Positions 8,862 through 18,348 of a stretch of DNA of 64,000 bases are shown here, piece after piece. The stretch covers positions 1,364,001 through 1,428,000 of the forward strand of contig NC_022111.1 in assembly GCF_000163055.2 (NCBI RefSeq), written 5' to 3'. The stretch comes from Prevotella sp. oral taxon 299 str. F0039 (GTDB taxonomy: Bacteria; Bacteroidota; Bacteroidia; Bacteroidales; Bacteroidaceae). The notes beneath the pieces are model-generated. The model was not told the origin of the DNA. It saw only the letters and a list, made by a program, of their open reading frames with translations, and did no database searches. Position 1 is the stretch's first letter. Each line of letters starts with the position of its first letter. A program made the position numbers and the translations under genes.

Positions 8862-9046
8862 GAAAACGCCATTACTCTACACGAGCGATGGCGTTTTTTT
8901 TTATGTTTAACATTTAATTTTTTTACTTGATAAATGGGAGTCTCTCGACCTCCATTTCTCCCGTTAAACAATCTAATTTTACCTTAACTAATAACTAAAA
9001 ACATAAATTTATTACTACTAACCTAAACAATCTATTAACCTTTTGA
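8862..9046 (-). ncRNA. Candidate small RNA, copy 1 of a two-member family
   Basis: A complete promoter lies upstream on the minus strand (TTG at 9082-9080, 20-base spacer, TAACTTTG at 9059-9052). The transcript would start near 9046 and end in a hairpin with stem AACGCCAT/ATGGCGTT (8895-8865). Its first ~65 bases are almost identical to 55874-55940 on the plus strand. Both copies have TGTTTAAC pairing with GTTAAACA around a variable middle, then a terminator hairpin with different sequence. No conserved reading frame is visible. It may be a known Bacteroidales RNA class such as 6S or Bacteroidales-1; I cannot decide from sequence alone. Confidence 0.7.
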
Positions 9047-9349
9047 TGATGCAAAGTTATGATATTGCTATTTAGTTTGCAAGAAAGTTGGTGAAAAATG
9101 TCTCAAAAAGGCGTTTTATTTGATAAAAATCAAGATGTTGTTTGCGCACACAAAACTATCTTATGGTTAATAGTACCCTGTTTTTATAGTTTATAAATCA
9201 TTGATAATAAGTTGTTTGTATGCTATTTTGTATATCGAAAGGTGTGTGGAATACTTTTGGTTGCAATGTGTATGATTTTTATTGACGTAATAGCGATTCA
9301 GAACAATAGTAAAAAACAATTATAAGAGGTGATAAATGTTGTGTAATTG

Positions 9350-9381
9350 TTTGATTTTTATCAAGTAATTTACTAACTTTG
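9350..9381 (+). promoter_or_regulatory. Promoter of the GH92 gene
   Basis: TTTG at 9350-9353, a 20-base spacer, TAACTTTG at 9374-9381. The leader to the ATG at 9488 is about 100 bases and contains two overlapping hairpins (next entry). The preceding 300 bases, from the small RNA promoter to here, hold nothing I recognise. Confidence 0.75.
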
Positions 9382-9397
9382 TAAGCCGTTAGCCTTG

Positions 9398-9449
9398 TTC
9401 TTCTCTGAACTAGAGAAGGCGTATACAACATGATATATGCCTATTTTTG
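9398..9449 (+). promoter_or_regulatory. Terminator-like hairpin and competing hairpin in the GH92 leader
   Basis: AGGCGTATA (9417-9425) pairs fully with TATATGCCT (9434-9442) and is followed by ATTTTTG, like an intrinsic terminator inside the leader. Just upstream, CTTCTC and GAGAAG form another stem whose 3' arm overlaps the first stem by two bases, so the two may compete. This is a possible attenuator; function is inferred. Confidence 0.4.
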
Positions 9450-9487
9450 AAGAATAATAATTATAAAATAAAAGATACAATAAAACT

Positions 9488-11635
9488 ATGTTGAAAACGA
9501 TTTTTGGCTCGTGTGCTTTTGCTTTTGCCCTTTTTGCAGTGGCAGGACATAGCAATGAAGCACAAGCAAGTAACAAAAAAGACTGTTATACACAGTGGGT
9601 TAACCCTTATATCGGTACTGGTGGACACGGACATGTATTCTTAGGAGCTAACGTTCCCTTTGGTTTTGTGCAGCTAGGACCCACTCAAATAACACGAGGA
9701 TGGGACTGGTGTTCGGGTTATCACTACACAGATTCTGTGTTAAGAGGTTTCTCTCATACCCATTTAAGTGGTACAGGAGTTGGTGATTTGGGTGATGTTT
9801 CGTTATTGCCAACCTACGATAGCGAAGCTTATACCGTGAAATTTTCTCATGATGGAGAGTATGTTCGCCCTGGATATTATACTGTTCGTATTGGAGATAG
9901 TAAGATCTTGGTAGAGTTAACTGCCACCAAACGCGTGGGAATGCATCGTTACACCTTCCCTTTGTCTAATAAAGAAGCTCTTGTTAAGATTAACCTTGCT
10001 CAAGGAATAGGCTGGGATAAGATGACAGAATGTAAGTTTACTCAAGAAAACAGTAAAGTGCTTACAGGTTATAGACATTCTACTGGCTGGGCAAAAAATC
10101 AAAAGATGTATTTTGTTGCAGAGTTTTCGCAACCTATTAAACTCGTAAAAACAGAGCAAGATAGCGTTGGTGTGTTCTCTGTTGGTTACAATCCACAACC
10201 TTTATTAGTAAAAGTTGGATTGTCTGCAGTGAGCATCGACAATGCAAAAGCAAACTTAAAGGCTGAAGTTCCTGGTTGGAATTTCGACGAAGTTGTTGCA
10301 AATGCAGATAAAAGTTGGAATGATGAACTTGCAAAGATAGATGTAACCACTTCTAATGCTGATGATAAAACAGTGTTCTATACTTCACTTTATCATTCAA
10401 TGTTTTCGCCATCGGTATTTAATGATGTAAATGGTGAGTATCGAGGATCTGATGGAAAGGTTTATAAAGACGACTTTACTAACTACACTATCTTATCTCT
10501 TTGGGATACATATCGTACTTGGCATCCACTTGCAACAATTATTCATCCAGAGAAACAAAAAGATTTTGCTAAAACATTTATCAAGATTTTTGAGCAACAA
10601 GGTAAACTACCAGTGTGGCATCTCGTTGGAAATGAAACCGATTGTATGATTGGTAATCCAGCAATTCCAGTATTGGCAGATATTGTTTTGAAAGGTTTCG
10701 ATGTTGATAAGAAAGCCGCTTATAATGCAATGAAATCTTCTGCAATGCTTAATGAGCGTTCTCTTGATAATCTAAAGAAATATGGTTATATACCCTGGAC
10801 TAGTGATTCTACTAATGAAACCGTATCAAAAGGACTTGAATATGCTATTGCAGATGCTTCACTTGCTAAGGTTGCAAAGGCTTTAGGCTATAAAGACGAC
10901 TTCAAATATTTCGATAAACGAGGTAAATCTTATATTCATTATTTTGATAAGAAAACCAACTTTATGCGTGCAGTGGCTGATGGTAAGTTTAGAGAACCAT
11001 TTAATCCATTCTCATCAAGTCACAGAATAGATGATTATACTGAAGGAAATGCATGGCAATATACATGGCTTGTGCCTCAAGATGTGCCTGGATTGATTAA
11101 ACTTTTTGGCTCGAAAGAACGCTTTACCAATAAACTCGATTCGCTATTTGTAGTAGAAGGTGATTTAGGTAAAGATGCTTCACCCGATATTTCAGGCTTA
11201 ATTGGTCAATATGCGCACGGAAACGAACCAAGTCATCACATTCTTTACATGTATAACTATGTGGGTCAGAACTACAAAGCTGCAAAAGGTGTTCGTGAAG
11301 TGATGCGCACTCAATACACAAATACATTCGATGGATTGAGCGGAAACGAAGATGTTGGCCAGATGTCTGCATGGTATATTCTTTCAGCAATGGGTATGTA
11401 TCAGGTTGATCCTGCTGATGGTCGCTACTGGTTCGGCTCTCCTTTGTTCAATAAAGTAGACGTAAACGTGGGCAATGGCAAAACATTCACCATCGTAGCG
11501 CATAACAATAGCGATAAAAATATTTATATCAAAGGTATAAAACTCAACGGAAAGACCTACAAAAACTGGTATATCGACTACAAAGATATTATGAATGGAG
11601 GTACACTTGAGTTCTTTATGAGCGATAAAAAATAA
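9488..11635 (+). CDS. GH92 alpha-mannosidase
   Basis: GH92 enzymes are calcium-dependent inverting exo-alpha-mannosidases that trim mannose from N-glycans. The 715-residue protein has an N-terminal signal peptide (residues 1 to about 27) and the family blocks in order: YIGTGGHGHVFLGANVPFGF, WDTYRTWHPL (about 339), EGNAWQYTWLVPQD, GNEPSHH (about 578, with the catalytic acid position) and GNEDVGQMSAW (about 619). There is no lipobox, so it is probably periplasmic. It has its own promoter and a structured leader, and it lies far from the GH18 locus with which it probably cooperates. Linkage specificity is not certain. Confidence 0.95.
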   Translation: MLKTIFGSCAFAFALFAVAGHSNEAQASNKKDCYTQWVNPYIGTGGHGHVFLGANVPFGFVQLGPTQITRGWDWCSGYHYTDSVLRGFSHTHLSGTGVGDLGDVSLLPTYDSEAYTVKFSHDGEYVRPGYYTVRIGDSKILVELTATKRVGMHRYTFPLSNKEALVKINLAQGIGWDKMTECKFTQENSKVLTGYRHSTGWAKNQKMYFVAEFSQPIKLVKTEQDSVGVFSVGYNPQPLLVKVGLSAVSIDNAKANLKAEVPGWNFDEVVANADKSWNDELAKIDVTTSNADDKTVFYTSLYHSMFSPSVFNDVNGEYRGSDGKVYKDDFTNYTILSLWDTYRTWHPLATIIHPEKQKDFAKTFIKIFEQQGKLPVWHLVGNETDCMIGNPAIPVLADIVLKGFDVDKKAAYNAMKSSAMLNERSLDNLKKYGYIPWTSDSTNETVSKGLEYAIADASLAKVAKALGYKDDFKYFDKRGKSYIHYFDKKTNFMRAVADGKFREPFNPFSSSHRIDDYTEGNAWQYTWLVPQDVPGLIKLFGSKERFTNKLDSLFVVEGDLGKDASPDISGLIGQYAHGNEPSHHILYMYNYVGQNYKAAKGVREVMRTQYTNTFDGLSGNEDVGQMSAWYILSAMGMYQVDPADGRYWFGSPLFNKVDVNVGNGKTFTIVAHNNSDKNIYIKGIKLNGKTYKNWYIDYKDIMNGGTLEFFMSDKK

Positions 11636-11771
11636 GTATTTAAAGTGCCATTGTGCCGTGTTTTATGTGAGCTGAAAGGTGAATCTAAACGCAAAAATAC
11701 TCACGTCGAAACGGGAGTGCAATGGTGAAATAAAAAAGATAACATTTTGTTGTCGTAAGAAAGTTTTTTAG

Positions 11772-11804
11772 TTAGGTGGCAAAAGCAATGCTTTTGCCAC
11801 CTAA
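11772..11804. repeat. Perfect 33-base palindrome containing an array unit
   Basis: Sixteen bases on each side of a single central A are perfectly complementary (TTAGGTGGCAAAAGCA and its inverse). The inner 15 bases are one standard array palindrome. It lies 136 bases after the GH92 stop and could act as a terminator in either direction, although no T run follows. Confidence 0.75.
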
Positions 11805-11861
11805 TTTGTATGCTTTTGTGTCTCATTATCAATGCTTTTACAAACTAAAAGCACTGCTTTT
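11781..11861. repeat. 22-bp-period palindrome array, 4 units (GH92-DUF6242)
   Basis: TGCTTTT starts at 11789, 11811, 11833 and 11855, exactly 22 apart with no mismatch in any right arm. A further related half-site (AAAAGCAATACTTTT, 11885-11899) is out of phase. Confidence 0.88.
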
Positions 11862-12029
11862 GTTTGCTGGTAAATATTCTAATAAAAAGCAATACTTTTA
11901 ACTATAACTATAAACAAAAAGCTCTTTAAAATAGAAAGTTATTAATATTTTGCATATAATAATAGTAAATATGCCTATTATTTGCGGATTTCTCATTAAA
12001 TTTGCAATCTGAATATAATAAGAAACGTA

Positions 12030-13430
12030 ATGAAAAGAATAGCATACCCATTTTTTATGTTGCTTTTGGCGGTGGCTTTTATGGCCTCATGTGTTAAAGG
12101 TGAGGGTACAGAATTTGAAGGATACGATGATACTGCGATAGTTGGTTTCAGTATAACACAAGCTACTGTAACAAAATATACTAAGACAAAGGCAGGTGAT
12201 AAGGATAGTGTTTACTTTCAAAAAATCACCCCTACAAAGATACAATTCAGTATAAATCAGTTAGAAAACACGATTTATAATAACGAAGCGTTGCCCTATG
12301 GCACTAATGCAAAGAAGCTTTTAGGTAACTTTACAACCCGTTATGGTGGCATTGTGTATCTAAAAGATCTTAAAACAAATAATCCTGTTTATTATAACTC
12401 AACAGATACGCTCGACTTAAGTTCTGAGCGTGAAGTGCTGGTATATAGCAGTAATGGAACATATAAGCGCAGTTATAAGCTAAAATTGAATGTGCAAGTG
12501 GCTCAGCCAGATAGTTTTCAATGGAAAGATGCACTGACAAGCGATGCTAATTTAGCATCATTGACAGGTATGCGAATGGTGAATTTCAGTGGAAAAATGT
12601 TTGTCTTTGGTGTAAACGGCAATTCTGTGAAAGCCTATTCAACCGCAACAAACGATGGAAAAACATGGGCAGCCATTTCGCCTAACATCACTTTCGATGC
12701 TAACTTTGCACAAAACGTGGTGAAGAAGGATAACGCTCTTTTCTCAATCAATGGCACAACCATCTACAAGAGTAGCGATGCTACCACATGGACTGCGGTT
12801 GGTTCTACCTCGGTTACACGTTTGTTTGCAGCAGATAGCAATAACCTTTATGGTTTAAATGCTTCTAACGAAGTGCTAAGAAGTAGCGATAATGGTGCTA
12901 CATGGACAGCGGAAACACTTGATAGCAATAAGAACAATTTCCCAAGTGTTAACGTCTTTGGATTTGAAAGCAAGATAGAAAGTACCCCAACACTAAGTAG
13001 TTTGGTGGTGGTAGGAAACCTATCGAACAACATAGGCGACGGAACTCAAAAACAAGTGACTTGGAGTAAGGTTGTAGATAGCAGTAATGGCGCATTGAAC
13101 AACGCATGGTCGTTCTATGGATTTCCAAGTAATAGCAATAACAGACTACCGGAATTGGTGAATATGCAGGTTGCTCAATATGGTCAATTGCTATTGGCAA
13201 CAGGTGCAGAAACACTTACAGGCACAAACAACAAGCAAGTGCAAAGACTATATGTAAGTAAAGATTGGGGTGTAACATGGTCAAAAAGCACCGACATTCA
13301 ACTTGTGAACCTTGCTGCAAACTCAACTTCTCAGGTGGCAATGGCAGTGGATGCCGATAACTATTTGTGGCTTGTTTATGGCACCACAGGTAAAGTTTAC
13401 AAAGGTATTCAAGGCAGATTCGTGAAATAA
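12030..13430 (+). CDS. DUF6242-type lipoprotein
   Basis: The 466-residue protein has a lipoprotein signal peptide (lipobox MASC, cysteine about 21). An N-terminal beta-rich domain follows, then from about residue 165 a series of repeats of the type SSDGxTWTAV (KSSDATTWTAVG, RSSDNGATWTAE, VSKDWGVTWSKS), which are Asp-box-like turns expected in a beta-propeller. I recognise the overall layout as the Bacteroidetes DUF6242 family; its function is unknown. It ends 35 bases before the porG-like gene and may share its transcript. Confidence 0.8.
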   Translation: MKRIAYPFFMLLLAVAFMASCVKGEGTEFEGYDDTAIVGFSITQATVTKYTKTKAGDKDSVYFQKITPTKIQFSINQLENTIYNNEALPYGTNAKKLLGNFTTRYGGIVYLKDLKTNNPVYYNSTDTLDLSSEREVLVYSSNGTYKRSYKLKLNVQVAQPDSFQWKDALTSDANLASLTGMRMVNFSGKMFVFGVNGNSVKAYSTATNDGKTWAAISPNITFDANFAQNVVKKDNALFSINGTTIYKSSDATTWTAVGSTSVTRLFAADSNNLYGLNASNEVLRSSDNGATWTAETLDSNKNNFPSVNVFGFESKIESTPTLSSLVVVGNLSNNIGDGTQKQVTWSKVVDSSNGALNNAWSFYGFPSNSNNRLPELVNMQVAQYGQLLLATGAETLTGTNNKQVQRLYVSKDWGVTWSKSTDIQLVNLAANSTSQVAMAVDADNYLWLVYGTTGKVYKGIQGRFVK

Positions 13431-13465
13431 AAGTTATTTAAAAGATAAAAGGAATAGGTCGTTTT

Positions 13466-14167
13466 ATGACTATAAAGATATTCATCGAAAAACGCTTGCT
13501 TTGCTTGTTGTTTGCTTTTTGTGCTTTGACAGCTTATGCACAGAGTGATGATGAATATAAAATGGAGATAGGTGCAGGTGTGGGCTTGATGAGTTATCAA
13601 GGCGATTTTAATGGAAGCATCCTGAAAAATCAACAACCAGTAGCATCGATCGTTCTGAAAAGGGTGTTCAATCCCTATATGGCATTGGGTTTTCGGTCTA
13701 CATTTGGAACACTAAAGGGTAGCTCAGAGGGTTTAGCAACATTCTACACTCCCTATTATAATAATGTGTACACATTCAAAAATAAAGTGTTCGACCTATC
13801 GGCAGTTTACGAATATAACTTCTGGCCGTATGGAACAGGGCAAGATTATCGAGGTGCTCGCAAACTTACACCTTATATATTAGGAGGTATTGGAGCAACT
13901 TATGTGAAATCAGATGTCAAGAATATACTCACAGCAAATATTCCTTTAGGACTTGGCTTGAAGTATAAAATGGGTGAAAGAACCAACTTGTCTGTTCAAT
14001 GGACAATGCACTTTGCCCTAAGTGATGGGTTAGATGGAGTGAAAGACCCTTATGGCATTGCTTCTTCAGGGATGTTTAAAAACACCGATAGCTATTCGGC
14101 ATTGCAAGTAAGTCTCACTTATAGCTTTGCAGCCAAATGCAGAACATGTCATAACGATGATGAATAA
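13466..14167 (+). CDS. PorG-like outer-membrane beta-barrel protein (DUF6089)
   Basis: The 233-residue protein has a signal peptide ending TAYA before Q, then a small predicted beta-barrel (alternating aromatic strands, for example GFRSTFGTLKGSS). It belongs to the DUF6089 family, which includes PorG of the Porphyromonas gingivalis type IX secretion system. The order porG-uppS-bamA-ompH that I recall from P. gingivalis is the same here, which supports the assignment. Two cysteines sit near the C-terminus (CRTCHNDDE). A T9SS role is inferred from family and synteny. Confidence 0.75.
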   Translation: MTIKIFIEKRLLCLLFAFCALTAYAQSDDEYKMEIGAGVGLMSYQGDFNGSILKNQQPVASIVLKRVFNPYMALGFRSTFGTLKGSSEGLATFYTPYYNNVYTFKNKVFDLSAVYEYNFWPYGTGQDYRGARKLTPYILGGIGATYVKSDVKNILTANIPLGLGLKYKMGERTNLSVQWTMHFALSDGLDGVKDPYGIASSGMFKNTDSYSALQVSLTYSFAAKCRTCHNDDE

Positions 14168-14265
14168 AGAATAAAAAGGAGTGAGAGTTGTTAGAGAACA
14201 GATATCGCATGATAGATTCTCTCAAAGCTCTTACATCTCAATAAATAAAAATAAGAATATAAAGA

Positions 14266-15012
14266 ATGGAAAGTATCAACCTCGACAAACAACGTGTTCC
14301 ACGCCATATAGCCATTATTATGGATGGAAATGGTCGCTGGGCAACTCAAAAAGGCAAAGATCGAAGCTATGGACATCAAGCTGGTGTTGATACAGTTCGA
14401 CGCATAACATCAGAGTGTGTTAGCTTAGGTGTTGAATACTTAACCCTTTATACTTTCTCAACAGAGAACTGGAATAGACCCGAAACCGAAGTTGCAGCGT
14501 TGATGGGACTTGTGTTATCTTCATTAGAAGACGAGATCTTTATGAAGAATAATGTTCGCTTTAGAGTGATAGGAGATATGAGTCGTTTGCCAGAAGCAGT
14601 TCAACATAAACTGAGAGAAACAGAACTTCATACTGAAAAAAATACTGCAATGACAATGGTTGTAGCACTTAGCTATTCTTCGAGATGGGAAATTACAGAA
14701 GCAACGAAGCGTATTGCAACGAAAGTGCAAAGCGGTGAAATTGCAATAAACGATATTACAGAAGATATGTTGTCGCAAAATATGGAGACATTGTTTATGC
14801 CCGACCCTGAACTTCTTATACGAACAGGTGGCGAACAACGTATTTCTAACTATCTATTGTGGCAGATTGCTTACTCAGAATTGTATTTCTGTGATACGTT
14901 TTGGCCCGATTTTAACGAAGAAGATTTGCATAAAGCAATAGCAGATTATCAAAGTAGACAACGTAGATTTGGTAAAACAGAAGCTCAAGTAGAAGATGAA
15001 TGTAATGAATAA
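14266..15012 (+). CDS. uppS: Undecaprenyl diphosphate synthase (isoprenyl transferase)
   Basis: UppS condenses isopentenyl diphosphate with farnesyl diphosphate to make the C55 carrier lipid of cell-wall and O-antigen synthesis. The 248-residue protein shows the catalytic loop [10 protein letters not shown] (about residues 14-23), the segment [11 protein letters not shown], and the C-terminal [15 protein letters not shown] and YSELYF motifs. The start is the ATG at 14266. bamA follows after about 100 bases in the same direction. Confidence 0.96.
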   Translation: MESINLDKQRVPRHIAIIMDGNGRWATQKGKDRSYGHQAGVDTVRRITSECVSLGVEYLTLYTFSTENWNRPETEVAALMGLVLSSLEDEIFMKNNVRFRVIGDMSRLPEAVQHKLRETELHTEKNTAMTMVVALSYSSRWEITEATKRIATKVQSGEIAINDITEDMLSQNMETLFMPDPELLIRTGGEQRISNYLLWQIAYSELYFCDTFWPDFNEEDLHKAIADYQSRQRRFGKTEAQVEDECNE

Positions 15013-15114
15013 ACATTACAGATTCAAATTACTTGATAATTATTGCTAAGGAGAAAGCATCTTTCCTGCAATTGAATCAATCAAAAGAACATTAAAAGAG
15101 AAAAATATATTAAG

Positions 15115-17757
15115 ATGACTAATATAAGAAAAGTAATATTATCGGTACTGACATCAGTCCTTGTTGTTGCACGAGCAATGGGGCAAGATGTTGTAGTTAA
15201 TCCCGAAATTAATTATGCTGGAGCTCCTAGAACACTTGAAATAGGTGGTTTAGTCACCTCGGGTGTTGAAGGTTATGAGGACTATATGCTTACAGGTATA
15301 TCGGGTTTGTCATTGGGACAGACTATTTCTGTGCCAGGAACAGAGATTACCGATGCTATAAAAAGATATTGGAAACATGGTCTTTTCTCAAATGTTTCTA
15401 TCTCTGCAGATTCAATTGTAGGGAATAAAATATTTCTTCATATTCATCTTCAAACACGACCTAGGGTCTCATTGATTAACTATTATGGCTTGAAAAAGTC
15501 AGAACGAGAAGATATGGAGGCAAAATTAGGTCTTCTAAAGGGCGCACAGATCACCCCAAACATGATAGATCGTGCCAAAATATTAGCAAAACGCTATTTT
15601 GATGATAAGGGATTTAAAAATGCTGAGGTTGTAATTGCACAGCACGACGACCTTTCTAATAAGAATCAAGTGATACTTGACATCTCTGTAGATAAGAAAG
15701 AGAAAATGAAAGTACACCAAATTATATTAGAAGGAAATAAAGAAGTAAGTACAAAGCGCATTAAAGGTGGATTATTGAGCAAAGGTGCTTTTGCTAAAAC
15801 TCATGAAGCAGGTAAGCTATCTTCATTCCTAAAGGCTAAGAAATATACCCCAGAAAGATGGGAAAAAGATAAACAAAACCTTATATCTCTATACAATGAG
15901 AAAGGTTATAAGGATGCTTATATTGTGGAAGATAGTGTTTGGAACTATGATTCTAAGCATGTTGACATCGCAATAAAGGTGAATGAAGGTAAGAAATATT
16001 ATCTTCGTAACATCTCATGGGTGGGTAACTCGATTTATTCTACTTATCAACTCGAGGCGAAATTAGGTTTCAAAAAAGGCGATATATATAACCAAAAGCT
16101 CCTCAATAAACGTCTTACAGAAGACGAAGATGCTGTGGGTAACCTCTATTGGAACTCTGGTTATATCTTCTATAACCTTCAACCCACAGAGATAAACATT
16201 GTAGGTGATAGCGTAGACCTCGAAATGCGTATCATAGAAGGTCCCCAAGCATATGTCAATCATGTAAGAATTAATGGAAATGATCGTTTATATGAGAATG
16301 TAGTTCGTCGTGAATTGCGTACAAAACCAGGCGACCTTTTCTCTAAAGAAGCATTGATGCGTTCTGCAAGAGAATTGTCATCAATGGGGCATTTTGATCC
16401 TGAAAAGGTCTCACCAGATGTTAAACCAGACGCAGAAAATGGTACTGTAGACATCAATTGGAATCTACAACAGAAGTCAAGCGATCAAGTTGAGTTCTCA
16501 TTAGGATGGGGTCAAACAGGTGTTATTGGTAGAGTAGGTCTTAAACTCAATAACTTCTCTATGCGTAACCTCTTTAATAAGAACAGAGAACATCGTGGTT
16601 TGCTTCCTATCGGTGATGGAGAACAATTGGCTTTAGGTGCTCAAACAAATGGTAGATACTATCAATCGTATAATGCAAGTTATTCAACAAACTGGCTTGG
16701 AGGTAAACGTCCAGTTCAATTTAGCGTGAGTACATACTTCTCTAAGCAAACAGATATCGCAAGTAATCAATTTAATAGAAGTTATGCCGATAACTATTAC
16801 AACTATTTATATGGTTCTTCGGTTTACGGACGCAACTCTTATGAGAGTTTTTATGACCCAGATAAGTATATAACTCTATTCGGCGTGTCACTTGGTTGGG
16901 GTCGTCGTTTGCGTTGGCCTGACGACTATTTCATGCTATCTGCACAATTATCATATACTCGTTACTCATTAAAGAACTGGCGATACTTCTTAATGAGTAA
17001 CGGAAATGCAAATAATTTGAATTTCAACTTGTCGTTAAGTCGTACATCAACAGATAACCAATTGTTCCCAAGACGTGGTTCAGAATTTACCGCTTCGGTA
17101 TCAATTACACCACCATGGTCATCTATTTTCAAGAAAGATTATAAGAATCTTGCAATGAACTATAACTCTAAAACATACGAACAAGAACAACAAGAGAAGT
17201 ATAGATGGGTGGAATATCATAAGTGGAAGTTTAAGAGTAAGACCTATACAGCCCTTACAAGTGGTTCAAAATGTTTCGTATTGATGACAAGAGTTGAGTT
17301 TGGTATCCTCGGAAGCTTCAATAAATACAATAAATCTCCATTTGAAACATTCGAAGTTGGAGGTGATGGTATGAGTGGATATGCAAGCAATTATGCTACA
17401 GAAACCGTGGGATTGCGTGGTTATGAGAATGGATCACTAACCCCAGTAGCAGTAGATAACAACCGAACTCGTAGTGGTGCGTATGCATATAATCGTTTAA
17501 CACTTGAACTTCGCTATCCTTTTATGTTAGGAAACACCACTATTTATGGTTTAGGATTTGTTGAAGGAGGTAACGCTTGGTATGATGCTAAGAACTTTAA
17601 TCCATTCAATGTGAAACGTTCTGCAGGTCTTGGAGTTCGTATTTTCTTACCAATGGTGGGCTTAATGGGTATTGATTACGCTTATGGTTTTGACAAAGAC
17701 ACTACTGGAAAGAAAGGTGGTGGACAGTTCCACTTCATCTTAGGACAGGAATTCTAA
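15115..17757 (+). CDS. bamA: Outer-membrane protein assembly factor BamA
   Basis: BamA folds and inserts outer-membrane beta-barrels. The 880-residue protein has a signal peptide ending RAMG before Q, a periplasmic region of POTRA repeats to about residue 450, and a 16-strand-type barrel that ends in phenylalanine (GQEF). The conserved loop-6 motif is present as GLRGYENGS (about residue 766). It is followed by three periplasmic chaperone genes, as expected for the assembly pathway. The barrel is somewhat longer than in enterobacteria, as is usual in this phylum. Confidence 0.96.
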   Translation: MTNIRKVILSVLTSVLVVARAMGQDVVVNPEINYAGAPRTLEIGGLVTSGVEGYEDYMLTGISGLSLGQTISVPGTEITDAIKRYWKHGLFSNVSISADSIVGNKIFLHIHLQTRPRVSLINYYGLKKSEREDMEAKLGLLKGAQITPNMIDRAKILAKRYFDDKGFKNAEVVIAQHDDLSNKNQVILDISVDKKEKMKVHQIILEGNKEVSTKRIKGGLLSKGAFAKTHEAGKLSSFLKAKKYTPERWEKDKQNLISLYNEKGYKDAYIVEDSVWNYDSKHVDIAIKVNEGKKYYLRNISWVGNSIYSTYQLEAKLGFKKGDIYNQKLLNKRLTEDEDAVGNLYWNSGYIFYNLQPTEINIVGDSVDLEMRIIEGPQAYVNHVRINGNDRLYENVVRRELRTKPGDLFSKEALMRSARELSSMGHFDPEKVSPDVKPDAENGTVDINWNLQQKSSDQVEFSLGWGQTGVIGRVGLKLNNFSMRNLFNKNREHRGLLPIGDGEQLALGAQTNGRYYQSYNASYSTNWLGGKRPVQFSVSTYFSKQTDIASNQFNRSYADNYYNYLYGSSVYGRNSYESFYDPDKYITLFGVSLGWGRRLRWPDDYFMLSAQLSYTRYSLKNWRYFLMSNGNANNLNFNLSLSRTSTDNQLFPRRGSEFTASVSITPPWSSIFKKDYKNLAMNYNSKTYEQEQQEKYRWVEYHKWKFKSKTYTALTSGSKCFVLMTRVEFGILGSFNKYNKSPFETFEVGGDGMSGYASNYATETVGLRGYENGSLTPVAVDNNRTRSGAYAYNRLTLELRYPFMLGNTTIYGLGFVEGGNAWYDAKNFNPFNVKRSAGLGVRIFLPMVGLMGIDYAYGFDKDTTGKKGGGQFHFILGQEF

Positions 17758-17807
17758 AAGGTATCATGCTTTAGTTCGTTATCATCTTAAAAGAAAGGAA
17801 ACGTATA

Positions 17808-18314
17808 ATGAAAAAAATATTGTTATCACTTACATTGCTTGTTATGGCAATTAGTGCTTCAGCACAGAAGTTTGCGCTCATCGATATGGAGTATATTTTG
17901 AAGAATGTGCCAGCTTATGAGCGTGCAAACGAGCAACTAAATCAAGTGAGTAAAAAGTGGCAAGCAGAGGTAGAAGCATTGAATACTGAAGCAGCAACAA
18001 TGTATAAGAATTATCAAAACGAAGTCGTTTTCTTGTCGGAAGAGCAAAAAAAGACAAAGCAAGATGCGATAATGAAGAAAGAGAAAGAAGCTTCTGAATT
18101 AAAACGAAAATACTTTGGACCAGAAGGAGAGCTCTTTAAGAAACGCACTGCGCTTATTGCTCCATTACAAGAAGAAATATATAATGTAGTGAAAGATATT
18201 TCAGAGCTAAGAGGATACAGTCTTGTTCTCGATCGAGCATCAGATACAGGCATTATATTTGCGTCGCCAAAGATAGACATTAGCAATGAGGTGCTACAAA
18301 AGTTAGGTTACTAA
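17808..18314 (+). CDS. OmpH/Skp-family periplasmic chaperone, first paralogue
   Basis: Skp-family trimers hold unfolded outer-membrane proteins on their way to BamA. The 168-residue protein has a signal peptide ending SASA before Q, a short beta strand (KFALIDMEYIL), a long charged coiled-coil helix pair (about 45-125) and a closing strand (YSLVLDRA). It starts 50 bases after bamA and belongs to the same transcription unit. Confidence 0.9.
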   Translation: MKKILLSLTLLVMAISASAQKFALIDMEYILKNVPAYERANEQLNQVSKKWQAEVEALNTEAATMYKNYQNEVVFLSEEQKKTKQDAIMKKEKEASELKRKYFGPEGELFKKRTALIAPLQEEIYNVVKDISELRGYSLVLDRASDTGIIFASPKIDISNEVLQKLGY

Positions 18315-18348
18315 AACGAATTTAATAATAATAAAATAGAAAATTAAA

